From contig JAISEL010000087.1 of assembly GCA_031264185.1 (NCBI GenBank), forward strand, positions 55,077 to 119,076: a DNA stretch of 64,000 nt, written 5' to 3'. The stretch comes from Deltaproteobacteria bacterium. Its GTDB lineage: Bacteria; Desulfobacterota; Desulfarculia; Adiutricales; Adiutricaceae. Positions 38,301-45,433 of the stretch are shown in pieces (within the stretch, counting starts at the first letter, position 1; every line of letters begins with the position of its first letter). The notes under the pieces are model-generated. The model had not been told where the DNA came from. It worked only from the letters and a program-made list of their open reading frames with translations, and ran no database searches. The position numbers and the translations under genes were made by a program.

Positions 38301-38504
38301 CTGGCCAAAAAAACAGCGGCCAAAACGGCGGCTCCCAAAATGGCTGCTAAATCCGCAGCCCAAAAGACGGCCGCCAAGCGCCCTATCAGAAAGACGGTCA
38401 TGAAGACGGCGGTCAATAAGACGGCCGCCAAGCCTGCCCTCAAAAAAACCGCTTCTAAATCTGGAGCCAAAAAAATCGCCTCTAAATCCGGGGCCAAAAA
38501 ATAA
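35397..38504 (+). CDS. ppdK: Pyruvate, phosphate dikinase with histone-H1-like C-terminal tail
   Basis: 1035 residues; usual PPDKs are about 870-910. In order: the N-terminal ATP-grasp nucleotide-binding domain ([23 protein letters not shown]-type start, split by [13 protein letters not shown]); the phosphohistidine domain with [15 protein letters not shown] (phosphorylated His); and the PEP/pyruvate TIM barrel ending [12 protein letters not shown] and [13 protein letters not shown] (Cys general acid). It interconverts PEP, AMP and PPi with pyruvate, ATP and Pi. From about residue 905 there is an added tail of roughly 125 residues made of Lys-Ala-rich units such as [15 protein letters not shown] and KSGAKK. 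The tail lacks hydrophobic structure and resembles bacterial H1-like proteins. Promoter at 35201-35229, terminator at 38557-38591. Confidence 0.95.
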   Translation: [1035 protein letters not shown]

Positions 38505-38556
38505 ACATAAGCCGTACGCTAAGATGAAAATCTAAGCGTTTTTAAGGTTTACCTGA

Positions 38557-38591
38557 CCCGCCGGGGACATCCCCGGCGGGTTTATTGTTTT
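38557..38591 (+). terminator. Rho-independent terminator of ppdK
   Basis: Perfect 10-bp arms CCCGCCGGGG / CCCCGGCGGG flank an ACAT loop. TTTATTGTTTT follows directly, about 50 bp after the ppdK stop. Confidence 0.92.
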
Positions 38592-38768
38592 ATCAGGCAG
38601 CCGGCAATCTTCGTTTAACCTTTCAGGCCGGCTCTAAACTTCCTTTGCCGTTTCAGTCGGCTCTTTGGCCGACGGCAGCATAATTCTTCTATCACACAGG
38701 CGACCCGAAACGGAGTCTCAGCCGGCCTGAAAGCCGGACCCCGGAAAGCGCACCCGATACGTTCAGCT

Positions 38769-39938
38769 TTAAATCCACCAATATTCAAACTTCAGGTTTT
38801 TCTCGTCCAAATTCACGATCTGGCCGATGATTGGAGTAAAAAGCTCATAGCCTCTTTGCTTTGAACTTGCCTCAGCCAGCCGAACATAAGGCTCGTCCCA
38901 GGCGTGGTAGGCCATGGCAAACCGCCCGGCGTGGACGGGCAATAAAGCTTTGGCCCTCAAATCCAGAGCCGCCTGAGAGACCTGCTCCGGCATCATGTGG
39001 ATATATTTCCAATTTTCGTTATACTGACCGTTTTCCAGGATGGCCAAATCTATAGGCGCGAATTTTCGGCCTATTTCGGCAAAATGACTGTCATAACCGC
39101 TGTCACCGCTGATAAAAATGCGCCTTTTAGCCGTTTCCAATAAAAACCCGACCCACAAAGTTTTGTTTTGGGTCAGAAACCGCCCGGAAAAATGCCGGGC
39201 GGGCAAGATATTGACTTTGAAACCAGGTTCAATCTTGAATGTTTCATTCCAGTCGGCCTCAAAAATAACAGTCGGGTCAAAACCCCAGTATTCCAGATGT
39301 GACCCTACGCCCAGGCCGCAGATGACATTTTTGACTTTGGATTTCAGGGCCAGTACGGTCGGATAGTCCAGATGGTCCCAGTGGTCGTGAGTCAGGAGCA
39401 AATAGTCTATCTGAGGCATGTCTTCAGGCGAGTAGGGATAGCCGGGAAAGGCCCGGTTCAAAAAAAGAAACGGGGCTGCGTTAGAGCTAAAGACAGGATC
39501 AATTAAAATCCTTTTACCCTCAATCTGGAGAAACAAAGAAGAATGTCCCAACCAGACTAAGACATTTTGGCTGCGGCCAAGATTCAACAAATCTGTTTTG
39601 AGCATAGGCAGAGGCCGGTCCGGCTTCAACCGGTCCTCTGACCTGAACACAAATTTCCAAAGCATAGCCACCCGGCTCGAATTACCGGTATTCATAGGGG
39701 TCAAAGTCAGATTCTCAAACCGACCGTTAACGTAATTGGGCGAATTTTCAATTCGCGTAAGCCTTTGACCTGCAGGCAGCTTTCCGTATTTGGCTGAACA
39801 GCCCATAGAGAACCCCATAAAACCAAAAAATAGAACCGCCAGTATTACCATTACAGAAAAGCGTTTTTTCCTCCGGCCGTCTGTCCGGCTTTTCAGCCCT
39901 GTTTTCTGAGCCCGTTCCGTTTTTTCCCAAGACCCCAT
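38769..39938 (-). CDS. Metallo-beta-lactamase-fold hydrolase, membrane-anchored (NAPE-PLD/UlaG-like)
   Basis: 389 residues. The basic N-terminus is followed by a hydrophobic stretch ending GFSMGC (about 28-47), either a signal anchor or a weak lipobox. The MBL domain shows LVWLGHSSLFLQIEGKRILI, the metal motif LLLTHDHWDHLDYPT (HxHxDH), RHFSGR, ISGDSGYD and LLPVHAGRFAMAYH. This arrangement is that of N-acyl-phosphatidylethanolamine phospholipase D-like hydrolases, so a lipid or small phosphodiester substrate outside the cytoplasm is plausible. The specific substrate is unknown. The gene stands alone. Confidence 0.85.
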   Translation of the reverse strand: MGSWEKTERAQKTGLKSRTDGRRKKRFSVMVILAVLFFGFMGFSMGCSAKYGKLPAGQRLTRIENSPNYVNGRFENLTLTPMNTGNSSRVAMLWKFVFRSEDRLKPDRPLPMLKTDLLNLGRSQNVLVWLGHSSLFLQIEGKRILIDPVFSSNAAPFLFLNRAFPGYPYSPEDMPQIDYLLLTHDHWDHLDYPTVLALKSKVKNVICGLGVGSHLEYWGFDPTVIFEADWNETFKIEPGFKVNILPARHFSGRFLTQNKTLWVGFLLETAKRRIFISGDSGYDSHFAEIGRKFAPIDLAILENGQYNENWKYIHMMPEQVSQAALDLRAKALLPVHAGRFAMAYHAWDEPYVRLAEASSKQRGYELFTPIIGQIVNLDEKNLKFEYWWI

Positions 39939-40589
39939 ACAGTTCCGCCTTTAGGTAGCCGTCCGACACCAAAGGCCCCTGGCTTCTGAATCACCTCTAA
40001 AGGAGTATCAGGAGAGCTTTTCCAAAATGCCGTAATGCTCCGGCCGTTAAGCCTGGGACATAAGGCGCATTCCTGTCAGAAACAGGGCTTCAGTTCGGCG
40101 GCAGTAAATTTTCAGCAAGCTGAAGAAAAAATATTTAGCGCTATGCTGCAACTTTCAGCAAAATAAGATTATCATTAATTTCGATTTGCTGCTTATATTT
40201 AGCCCTTTACTGCCTCTTTGCCGTATGACTAAGATCCGATCAGCTTCCGCATCTGCTTCAGGTAAATGCACCTTTCCGCAGCGCACGGGAAATAATCAAT
40301 TCAAACAAAATGCAGTGCGGCGCAGCTGCGCATAATAGGACTGTTTGCGTTTCGCCGCCCGTTGAGGGGCCCGGGCTCCGATTTTGCCAGGTCCACCGCT
40401 TCGCTCATTCCAACGCAAAACCTCCGCCGCATTTTGCCGGCCCCGGACTTTGATTCGCAAGGCCTTTACTGAGAAATTGACTTGACGGCCTCGCAAAAAA
40501 TCCGTTTTTCAGAAAAGTGCACTTTGATATCATTACATTTTTTGAACTCAACTTCCAGAAAAAGTGGGGTTTTGCGAAGGCATCTGACT
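39939..40589. other. Intergenic, no gene seen; dispersed repeat at its end
   Basis: No convincing ORF. A short minus ORF at 40296-40496 has no motif. The last 90 bp (40498-40585) are the second copy of the repeat also present at 12686-12768. Confidence 0.5.
40498..40585 (+). repeat. Dispersed repeat, copy 2
   Basis: Aligns with the minus strand of 12686-12768 over about 80 bp, including TTGATATCATTA and TTTTTTGAACTC. It ends just before the promoter of the 76-residue membrane protein. Confidence 0.5.
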
Positions 40590-40626
40590 TGACAAAATAA
40601 CAATATTATAGTAATTATACTATAAA
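40590..40626 (+). promoter_or_regulatory. Promoter with a 20-bp perfect palindrome (operator candidate)
   Basis: TTGACA at 40590-40595 is a consensus -35. Downstream, TTATAGTA (40607-40614) and TACTATAA (40619-40626) form perfect 8-bp arms around ATTA, covering the expected -10 region. A strong AAGGAGG box follows at once, with the ATG at 40637. A repressor dimer bound here would block the promoter. Confidence 0.6.
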
Positions 40627-40636
40627 GGAGGTTGAA

Positions 40637-40867
40637 ATGATTTTAATATTTACACAATATGTTCTTCCTTTCCTGGCATTTGTTTCCGTTTGGGGATATA
40701 TTGCCCTGAGAATTCATTGTCTGGGCGGTCCCGCAATGCCGGTGATAACATTTGCTGATATATTATTTGGGCCATCATTATTATATGCTCTTATCGCGGA
40801 TGATAGCAATACAATATTAGTTATAAGATCATTAATAACAGCATTAGTTGTTGTATTTATTGTATAA
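40637..40867 (+). CDS. Small membrane protein of unknown function
   Basis: 76 residues. Two or three hydrophobic segments: about 3-24 (LIFTQYVLPFLAFVSVWGYIAL), 38-52 (ITFADILFGPSLLYAL) and 58-76 (ILVIRSLITALVVVFIV). It is preceded by a strong ribosome-binding site (AAGGAGG, 8 nt from the ATG) and a palindromic promoter, which makes it more credible than its length alone would. I do not recognise a family. Its codon use is A+T-richer than neighbouring housekeeping genes, suggesting acquisition. Confidence 0.6.
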   Translation: MILIFTQYVLPFLAFVSVWGYIALRIHCLGGPAMPVITFADILFGPSLLYALIADDSNTILVIRSLITALVVVFIV

Positions 40868-41119
40868 TTACAATTTTATCGTAAAAAATATAAACAAAAT
40901 AATTACTATTTTCACGGAAACAGATCGGATTATAAATCAGATAATAGGATCCTCATGGCAACCATTCACAGAAAGAACCCGCCAATGGAGTCCTCCCAGA
41001 GTCCTCCCCTCCTATTATTTGAAGCACCCGCAATGCTGCAATTAATGCAATTAAGTAGATCTGCATGATCAGCCTGTAACGATCAGCAGGTATTATGAGG
41101 CCCTGGCTGAAAGGAAGCT

Positions 41120-41527
41120 TTGACGGACAACAATCCGCCGGATTCGCCGGAACTGTCCGCTGGGATACAGACCTCTGAGGAAGTGAGGGACAGGCAGCCT
41201 GTTATGCGGACAAAACGAAATGTTTTCCCTTGTTGCCGAAGGGGCGGAAAGACGTCTTCTGGACCAGGCTCCGCCGTTTCGGAAATCCCTGAACGCCTTC
41301 TTTTCCGGGCAGAATTAGCTTTTTCACGGACTGGCGGCCGAAGAATTCATGAATCCCCCAAATTTAACCCCGAACCGGGCATCCATCTGGACATGAACGA
41401 AGCTAATGACTGCGGCAGTCAGGAAATTATGGTTGTGGACCTACAGTTTTGCGGGGAGCCGGTGCTCTTAATTATCGTACTCTGGGCTATTTGCTTAACT
41501 CTTGAGACATTATTGTCCTTTTGTTAA
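41120..41527 (+). CDS. Hypothetical protein with C-terminal membrane helix
   Basis: 135 codons from a TTG, with AAGGAAG upstream. The first 100 residues are polar and low in recognisable structure; residues about 113-132 are hydrophobic (EPVLLIIVLWAICLTLETLL). No family recognised. It lies in a region of decayed elements and may not be a real gene. Confidence 0.25.
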   Translation: MTDNNPPDSPELSAGIQTSEEVRDRQPVMRTKRNVFPCCRRGGKTSSGPGSAVSEIPERLLFRAELAFSRTGGRRIHESPKFNPEPGIHLDMNEANDCGSQEIMVVDLQFCGEPVLLIIVLWAICLTLETLLSFC

Positions 41528-41905
41528 TCAGCTCTTGGCTAAAATCAAAAGATTCCGGCCGGTCCGCCTGGTCAGTGATTCCAAAAAACCAACGTTCCTC
41601 CAAACTCATACGATTCGGATAGAGCAGGAATAAAGTAAGAGAGGAGCCTGGAGTTTAAGGCTGAATAAATATTATCAAGGCTGATTATGCAGTAAAAGCA
41701 TTTTTTTGAAATATTTACTGTCCAGACCGTGGCCGCTTTTAACGGGCTGCCCCGGAAGCGGCTCTTGATGCATATGCCGTGAACGCTTGCGGGAAGAGAA
41801 GCCTAATGTTACAGTCAAGACACTGGCTCTTTAGATAATCATCGCTGAAGTTGCGCCGAAACAGAAACGGAAGTTCATCGAAAAAAGGAAAAAGTCTTCA
41901 GCGCC
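41528..41905. other. Intergenic with transposase debris
   Basis: Apart from the IS630 remnant at 41575-41650, sequence at about 41730-41830 weakly resembles 12940-13030 (shared GAAGCGG-type and AACGCTTGC-GGAAG motifs, AAGACAC). This suggests common mobile-element debris. No intact gene. Confidence 0.4.
41575..41650 (-). pseudogene. Short IS630-type transposase fragment
   Basis: On the plus strand AACCAACGTTC, TCATACGATTC... and GAGCAGGAATAAAGTAAGAG closely parallel the sequence at about 61165-61230. That stretch encodes, on the minus strand, the conserved C-terminal part of an IS630-type transposase (TPASSSWMNLIERWF). It is therefore a small residue of the same family. Confidence 0.5.
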
Positions 41906-41940
41906 ACAAAAAACCGGGCCGAGAAAACCCGGCCCGGTTA
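41906..41940 (-). terminator. Terminator of the por operon
   Basis: On the minus strand AACCGGGCCGGG, a TTTTCT loop region, then CGGCCCGGTTTTTT: a strong GC stem with a T-tract, about 22 bp after the stop of the last por gene. Confidence 0.85.
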
Positions 41941-41961
41941 AAAAATCTGCCTTCCTCAGTC

Positions 41962-42912
41962 TTAGACCGGAAAAGCTTCCGACAGCCTGACTATTTTATC
42001 GTATTCCAAATCGACCCTTTGCTGGATCTTTTCAATGTCTTCCTGTTTCAGGTGACGGAAACGGCCCTGAGGCTTTATGTAATCGGCCACCGGAATCGGT
42101 TTTTCCACTTTGCGGTTCATGACGTAATGGCCGTCCAAGACCTCATATAATGGAAAAACCTTAGAGTTAACTACTAAGCGGCTGCTTTCCACAGCCAGCT
42201 CCGGCTTCATGCGCCAGCCGGTCGGGCATGGAGCGTACACATGGATGTAAGCCGGACCTTCAATGGCCGCAGCCCGGCGGATCTTATTCATCATATCCAG
42301 ATGAAAAGCCGGGCTGGCGGTAGCCACGTAAGGGATACCGTGAGCAGCGGCGATAGCCGGCATATTTTTCTTCCAGGTGTTCTGCCCTTGAGAGTCCTTG
42401 CCGACCGGAGAGGTGGTGGTGTTGGCCCCGAAAGGCGTTTCCGAACTCCGCTGGATACCGGTATTCATGTAAGCCTCGTTATCAAGGCAGACATAGATGA
42501 AATCACGGTGATAACGCTCCAGCGCTCCGGACAGGGCCTGAAGACCGATATCGGCCGTACCGCCGTCGCCGGCTACGGCCACCACCGGGAATCTTTTGTC
42601 GGGCAGTTTGCCTTTTTTGCGGAGTACGTGGCAGGCCGATTCCACGCCCGAGGCCACGGCCGCCGCATTTTCAAAAGCCACGTGCAGCCAGGGCATCCGC
42701 CAGGCCGACTGAGGGAACGTGCCGGTACATACTTCCATGCAGCCGGTAGCCGAAACCGCGATAAAGTCGGTACCTAAAGCTTTTAACAGTAATCTTAAAG
42801 CCAGAACCTCACCGCAGCCTTGGCAGGCCCGATGCCCAGAAGCCAGGGAATCCTGGCCCTTGGGGAATGTTTTGGCGGTTATCTTCTCATACGGTACGTC
42901 AGCGGCTCTCAC
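41962..42912 (-). CDS. porB: 2-oxoacid (pyruvate):ferredoxin oxidoreductase, beta subunit
   Basis: 316 residues. It binds thiamine diphosphate: GHRACQGCGEVLALRLLL, SATGCMEVCTGTFPQSAW, and the TPP motif VAGDGGTADIGLQALSGALER...NEAYMNTG. Conserved cysteines supply the cluster ligands of this subunit. With the alpha, gamma and delta subunits it oxidises pyruvate (or a related 2-oxoacid) to acyl-CoA and CO2, reducing ferredoxin, or runs in reverse for pyruvate synthesis. GTG start at 42912 overlaps the alpha stop (GTGA). It is the last gene of the porC-porD-porA-porB operon, with a terminator 22 bp on. Confidence 0.95.
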   Translation of the reverse strand: MRAADVPYEKITAKTFPKGQDSLASGHRACQGCGEVLALRLLLKALGTDFIAVSATGCMEVCTGTFPQSAWRMPWLHVAFENAAAVASGVESACHVLRKKGKLPDKRFPVVAVAGDGGTADIGLQALSGALERYHRDFIYVCLDNEAYMNTGIQRSSETPFGANTTTSPVGKDSQGQNTWKKNMPAIAAAHGIPYVATASPAFHLDMMNKIRRAAAIEGPAYIHVYAPCPTGWRMKPELAVESSRLVVNSKVFPLYEVLDGHYVMNRKVEKPIPVADYIKPQGRFRHLKQEDIEKIQQRVDLEYDKIVRLSEAFPV

Positions 42913-44084
42913 TCGTACACCCCCACTATTTCAAAACGGTTCTGACCGTCTTTGGCCAGAGCCTGGGCCCTTTCGGCAATATACTTAAAATCGGCCCGCC
43001 GTACGTCGCGTCCGCCTAAACCCAAAATGAAATTACACACTTTGGGGGCATTGGGAGTGCCGTAAAGCAACGATTTCACTTCCAGAGCCACCGGGCCTTC
43101 GGGGACCCCCATAACAACATGGCGGTCAACGACGGCCACGGTTTCAGCTTTCCCTAAAGCGGCCTGAAGCTGTTTGACCGGCAGCGGACGCCACAGGCGA
43201 ATGCGGACTAAGCCGACTTTCCGGCCTTTTTCTCTCATCTCGTCCACCGCAGTCATGGCGGTCTCGGAAATGGAACCCATGGTCAGAATAATCGTTTCCG
43301 CATCCTCATGACGGTAAGTCTCCACCGGGTTGTACTTGCGGCCGAAGACTTTCTCGAACTCCGCGAAAACCTGCTCAATAATTTTCTGAGAACCCAGAAG
43401 GATATCGTCGGTGGCTTTTTTGACTTCCGTATAGGTCTCGGGGCTGCCCAAAAGCCCCATGCTCATGGGATTTTTGAGGTCAAGCTTGATATCGGTCTCA
43501 AACGGCGGCAGGAAAGCATCCACCTGGGACTTTTCCGGAATCAGGATAGGCTCAATAAAGTGAGACAGGGTAAACCCGTCAATATTCATAGACACCGGCA
43601 GTCTGACCTCCGGGTGTTCGCCGATCCGGAAAGACATAATAGTCAGATCTAAAGCTTCCTGGCCGTTTTCGGCAAAGACGGCAATCCAGCCGGCGTCCCG
43701 GACGCTCATGATATCGCTGTGGTCGTTCCAGATATTAATGGGCGCGGACAGAGCCCGGTTGGCAACAGCCAGTACAATGGGCGTCCGCAGAACTGGAGCG
43801 ATGTAAATCATCTCGTTCATCAGAGCCAGGCCCTGGGAGCTGGTAGCAGTAAACGTCCTGGCCCCGGCCGCCGATGAACCTATGCAGCTGCTCATGGCCG
43901 AATGCTCCGATTCTACCGGAATATAGGCCGCATCCAGATGTCCGTCAGCCACCAGTTCCGACAGATGCTCCACAATGTGGGTCTGAGGGGTGATGGGATA
44001 AGCGGCCACCACGTCGGTATCACACAATTTGACGGCTTCGGCCACCGCCAAAGACACTTCAATGCCTATTGGTTTATTGGCCAT
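42909..44084 (-). CDS. porA: 2-oxoacid (pyruvate):ferredoxin oxidoreductase, alpha subunit
   Basis: 391 residues. It starts GIEVSLAVAEAVKLCDTDVVAAYPITPQTHIVEHL, the pyrimidine-binding domain signature. ESEHSAMSSCIGSSAAGARTFTATSSQGLALMNE follows, then domain II (VRIRLWRPLPVKQL) and VVDRHVVMG. It forms the active core with the beta subunit, which it overlaps by 4 nt. The four-subunit order gamma-delta-alpha-beta is that of archaeal-type and many anaerobic bacterial PORs. Pyruvate rather than a branched-chain acid is favoured by resemblance but not proved. Confidence 0.95.
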   Translation of the reverse strand: MANKPIGIEVSLAVAEAVKLCDTDVVAAYPITPQTHIVEHLSELVADGHLDAAYIPVESEHSAMSSCIGSSAAGARTFTATSSQGLALMNEMIYIAPVLRTPIVLAVANRALSAPINIWNDHSDIMSVRDAGWIAVFAENGQEALDLTIMSFRIGEHPEVRLPVSMNIDGFTLSHFIEPILIPEKSQVDAFLPPFETDIKLDLKNPMSMGLLGSPETYTEVKKATDDILLGSQKIIEQVFAEFEKVFGRKYNPVETYRHEDAETIILTMGSISETAMTAVDEMREKGRKVGLVRIRLWRPLPVKQLQAALGKAETVAVVDRHVVMGVPEGPVALEVKSLLYGTPNAPKVCNFILGLGGRDVRRADFKYIAERAQALAKDGQNRFEIVGVYE

Positions 44085-44087
44085 AGC

Positions 44088-44387
44088 TCAAACCTCCTCC
44101 AAGACCATGGTGATGCATTTCTTGGGGCACTCGTGGGCGCAGACGCCGCAGCCCTTGCAGAAATCCAGATCCGCTATGTAGTGCTTCTCTTCTGGACCCT
44201 GGTCCTGATAAACTCCGTCGGGACAGTATATGTAGCAGAACCCGCAGTAGATGCATTTCTCTTTGTCCAGAACCGGTCTGATCGAGCGCCAGTCACCGGT
44301 TTTAAAGTCCACCGTGCTGCCTGGTTTGGCCCGGAAACCGGCCGGAAGATCTTTGACTTTCATCAAAGCGTCGTTATTTTTATCCAT
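44088..44387 (-). CDS. porD: 2-oxoacid (pyruvate):ferredoxin oxidoreductase, delta subunit
   Basis: 99 residues. Ferredoxin-like with two [4Fe-4S] motifs, CIYCGFCYIYCPDG and CKGCGVCAHECPKKC. It relays electrons from the catalytic core to external ferredoxin. Its ATG overlaps the gamma stop by one base and it ends 3 bp before the alpha gene, so the operon is tightly packed. Confidence 0.95.
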   Translation of the reverse strand: MDKNNDALMKVKDLPAGFRAKPGSTVDFKTGDWRSIRPVLDKEKCIYCGFCYIYCPDGVYQDQGPEEKHYIADLDFCKGCGVCAHECPKKCITMVLEEV

Positions 44388-44941
44388 CAGTTGGCCCCCA
44401 GCTTAGATTCGGCATAAGCCCTCTCAAAGGCCGCCTGGTTTTTGGGACCGAGGGAGTCCCCGAAACGGTGACTGAAAGGCTCCCGGACATCATCCGGGGT
44501 AGCCTGGCCCATTACTTTGGCAAATGCCCCCAGCATGACCGTGTTGGTAATAGGCACTTTCAAAACTTCCAGTGCGATGGCCATAGCGTCTAAGGCGGCA
44601 ATTTTCTGAGTGAAACCGAACTGTTTCCGCAGTTCCGCTACCGGGTGAGCGGAATTAATTATCAAAGTTCCGTCCGATTTCAGTCCGGCGTCTACCTTCG
44701 TGACATTCATGACTGTCGGATCCAGCACTACCACCACATCGGGTTCGTACACCTTTTCCCGGTTGCGGATAGGCTGGTCGGAAATCCGCAGAAAAGCCGT
44801 CACCGGGGCTCCCCGCCGTTCAGGTCCGAAACTGGGGAAGGCCTGAGCGTACTTGCCCATACCCACCGCCGTCTGAGCCATCAACTCCGCAGAAGTCACG
44901 GCGCCCTGTCCACCTCGTCCGTGGAATCTGATTTCAATCAT
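44387..44941 (-). CDS. porC: 2-oxoacid (pyruvate):ferredoxin oxidoreductase, gamma subunit
   Basis: 184 residues. Typical gamma-subunit start ([20 protein letters not shown]) followed by [20 protein letters not shown]. This subunit contributes to CoA binding. It is the first gene of the operon; an inverted repeat at 45099-45132 lies about 160 bp upstream. Confidence 0.95.
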
Positions 44942-45376
44942 TTTCTACTCCTGGCCTATTGGCCAATATTGCTGCCGGTCTTGCCCTCCTAAGCCTAAAT
45001 CTAGGCTAGTTCCAGCAAATAACCGGCATCCTAACAAAATCGAGCACTTTAACACTATCTTCTATAATTTCCAAATTAATTGACAGCCGGAGGCAAGATT
45101 AAGATTAAGTATCGAAAACAGCTTAATCTTAAGTTTTAGGATGGTTTTTTAAGTAAAATAAACAAAAAAATAGATTAATTTACTTATTATTATTTCGCTC
45201 AGGCCATTAAAAACACAAAAATCTTAAGGAAGGACGGCCCTTTAATTGTTTATTATTTTAAAGGAAATCAGCTGTTTTGGCAAGAAGTTGGATCTGTCAA
45301 AAAATAAAGTCCTTGAATTCACTTTGAAATTTTGAGACTGTAGTGAGACTGTCATGGAAATCTAAACTAAAACTTT
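44942..45376. other. Intergenic between divergent por and kptA-like genes
   Basis: About 435 bp with no ORF. It holds the inverted repeat at 45099-45132 and presumably the por promoter on the minus strand and the promoter for the structured leader on the plus strand. Confidence 0.55.
45099..45132. repeat. 11-bp inverted repeat upstream of por
   Basis: TTAAGATTAAG (45099-45109) and CTTAATCTTAA (45122-45132) are perfect complements around a 12-nt loop. It may be a regulator site or, on the plus strand, a weak terminator. Confidence 0.5.
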
Positions 45377-45429
45377 AAGGAGGCGGCGTTTCCTCAACGG
45401 CCTTTCGGCCGGAGTTTCCACGCCGAAGA
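45377..45429 (+). ncRNA. Structured 5' leader with potential pseudoknot, copy 2
   Basis: AAGGAGG, CGGCGTTT, CCTC, hairpin GGCC-TTTC-GGCC, linker, then CGCCGAAGA. The loop CGGCG can pair with the distal CGCCG. It agrees with 28168-28221 (minus strand) at nearly every position outside the hairpin flanks. The KptA-like ATG follows 4 nt later. The upstream AAGGAGG is too far (about 50 nt) to be the ribosome-binding site, so it is best read as part of the fold. Confidence 0.6.
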
Positions 45430-45433
45430 ACGG

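Noticed and set aside
38018..38497. 159-codon minus-strand ORF with repeated Ala-Val-Phe-Leu units
   Set aside because: It is the antisense of the Lys/Ala tail of ppdK; the repeats come from the AAAAC/GCC codons on the other strand.
42241..42777. 178-codon plus ORF
   Set aside because: Antisense of porB, which has full family motifs.
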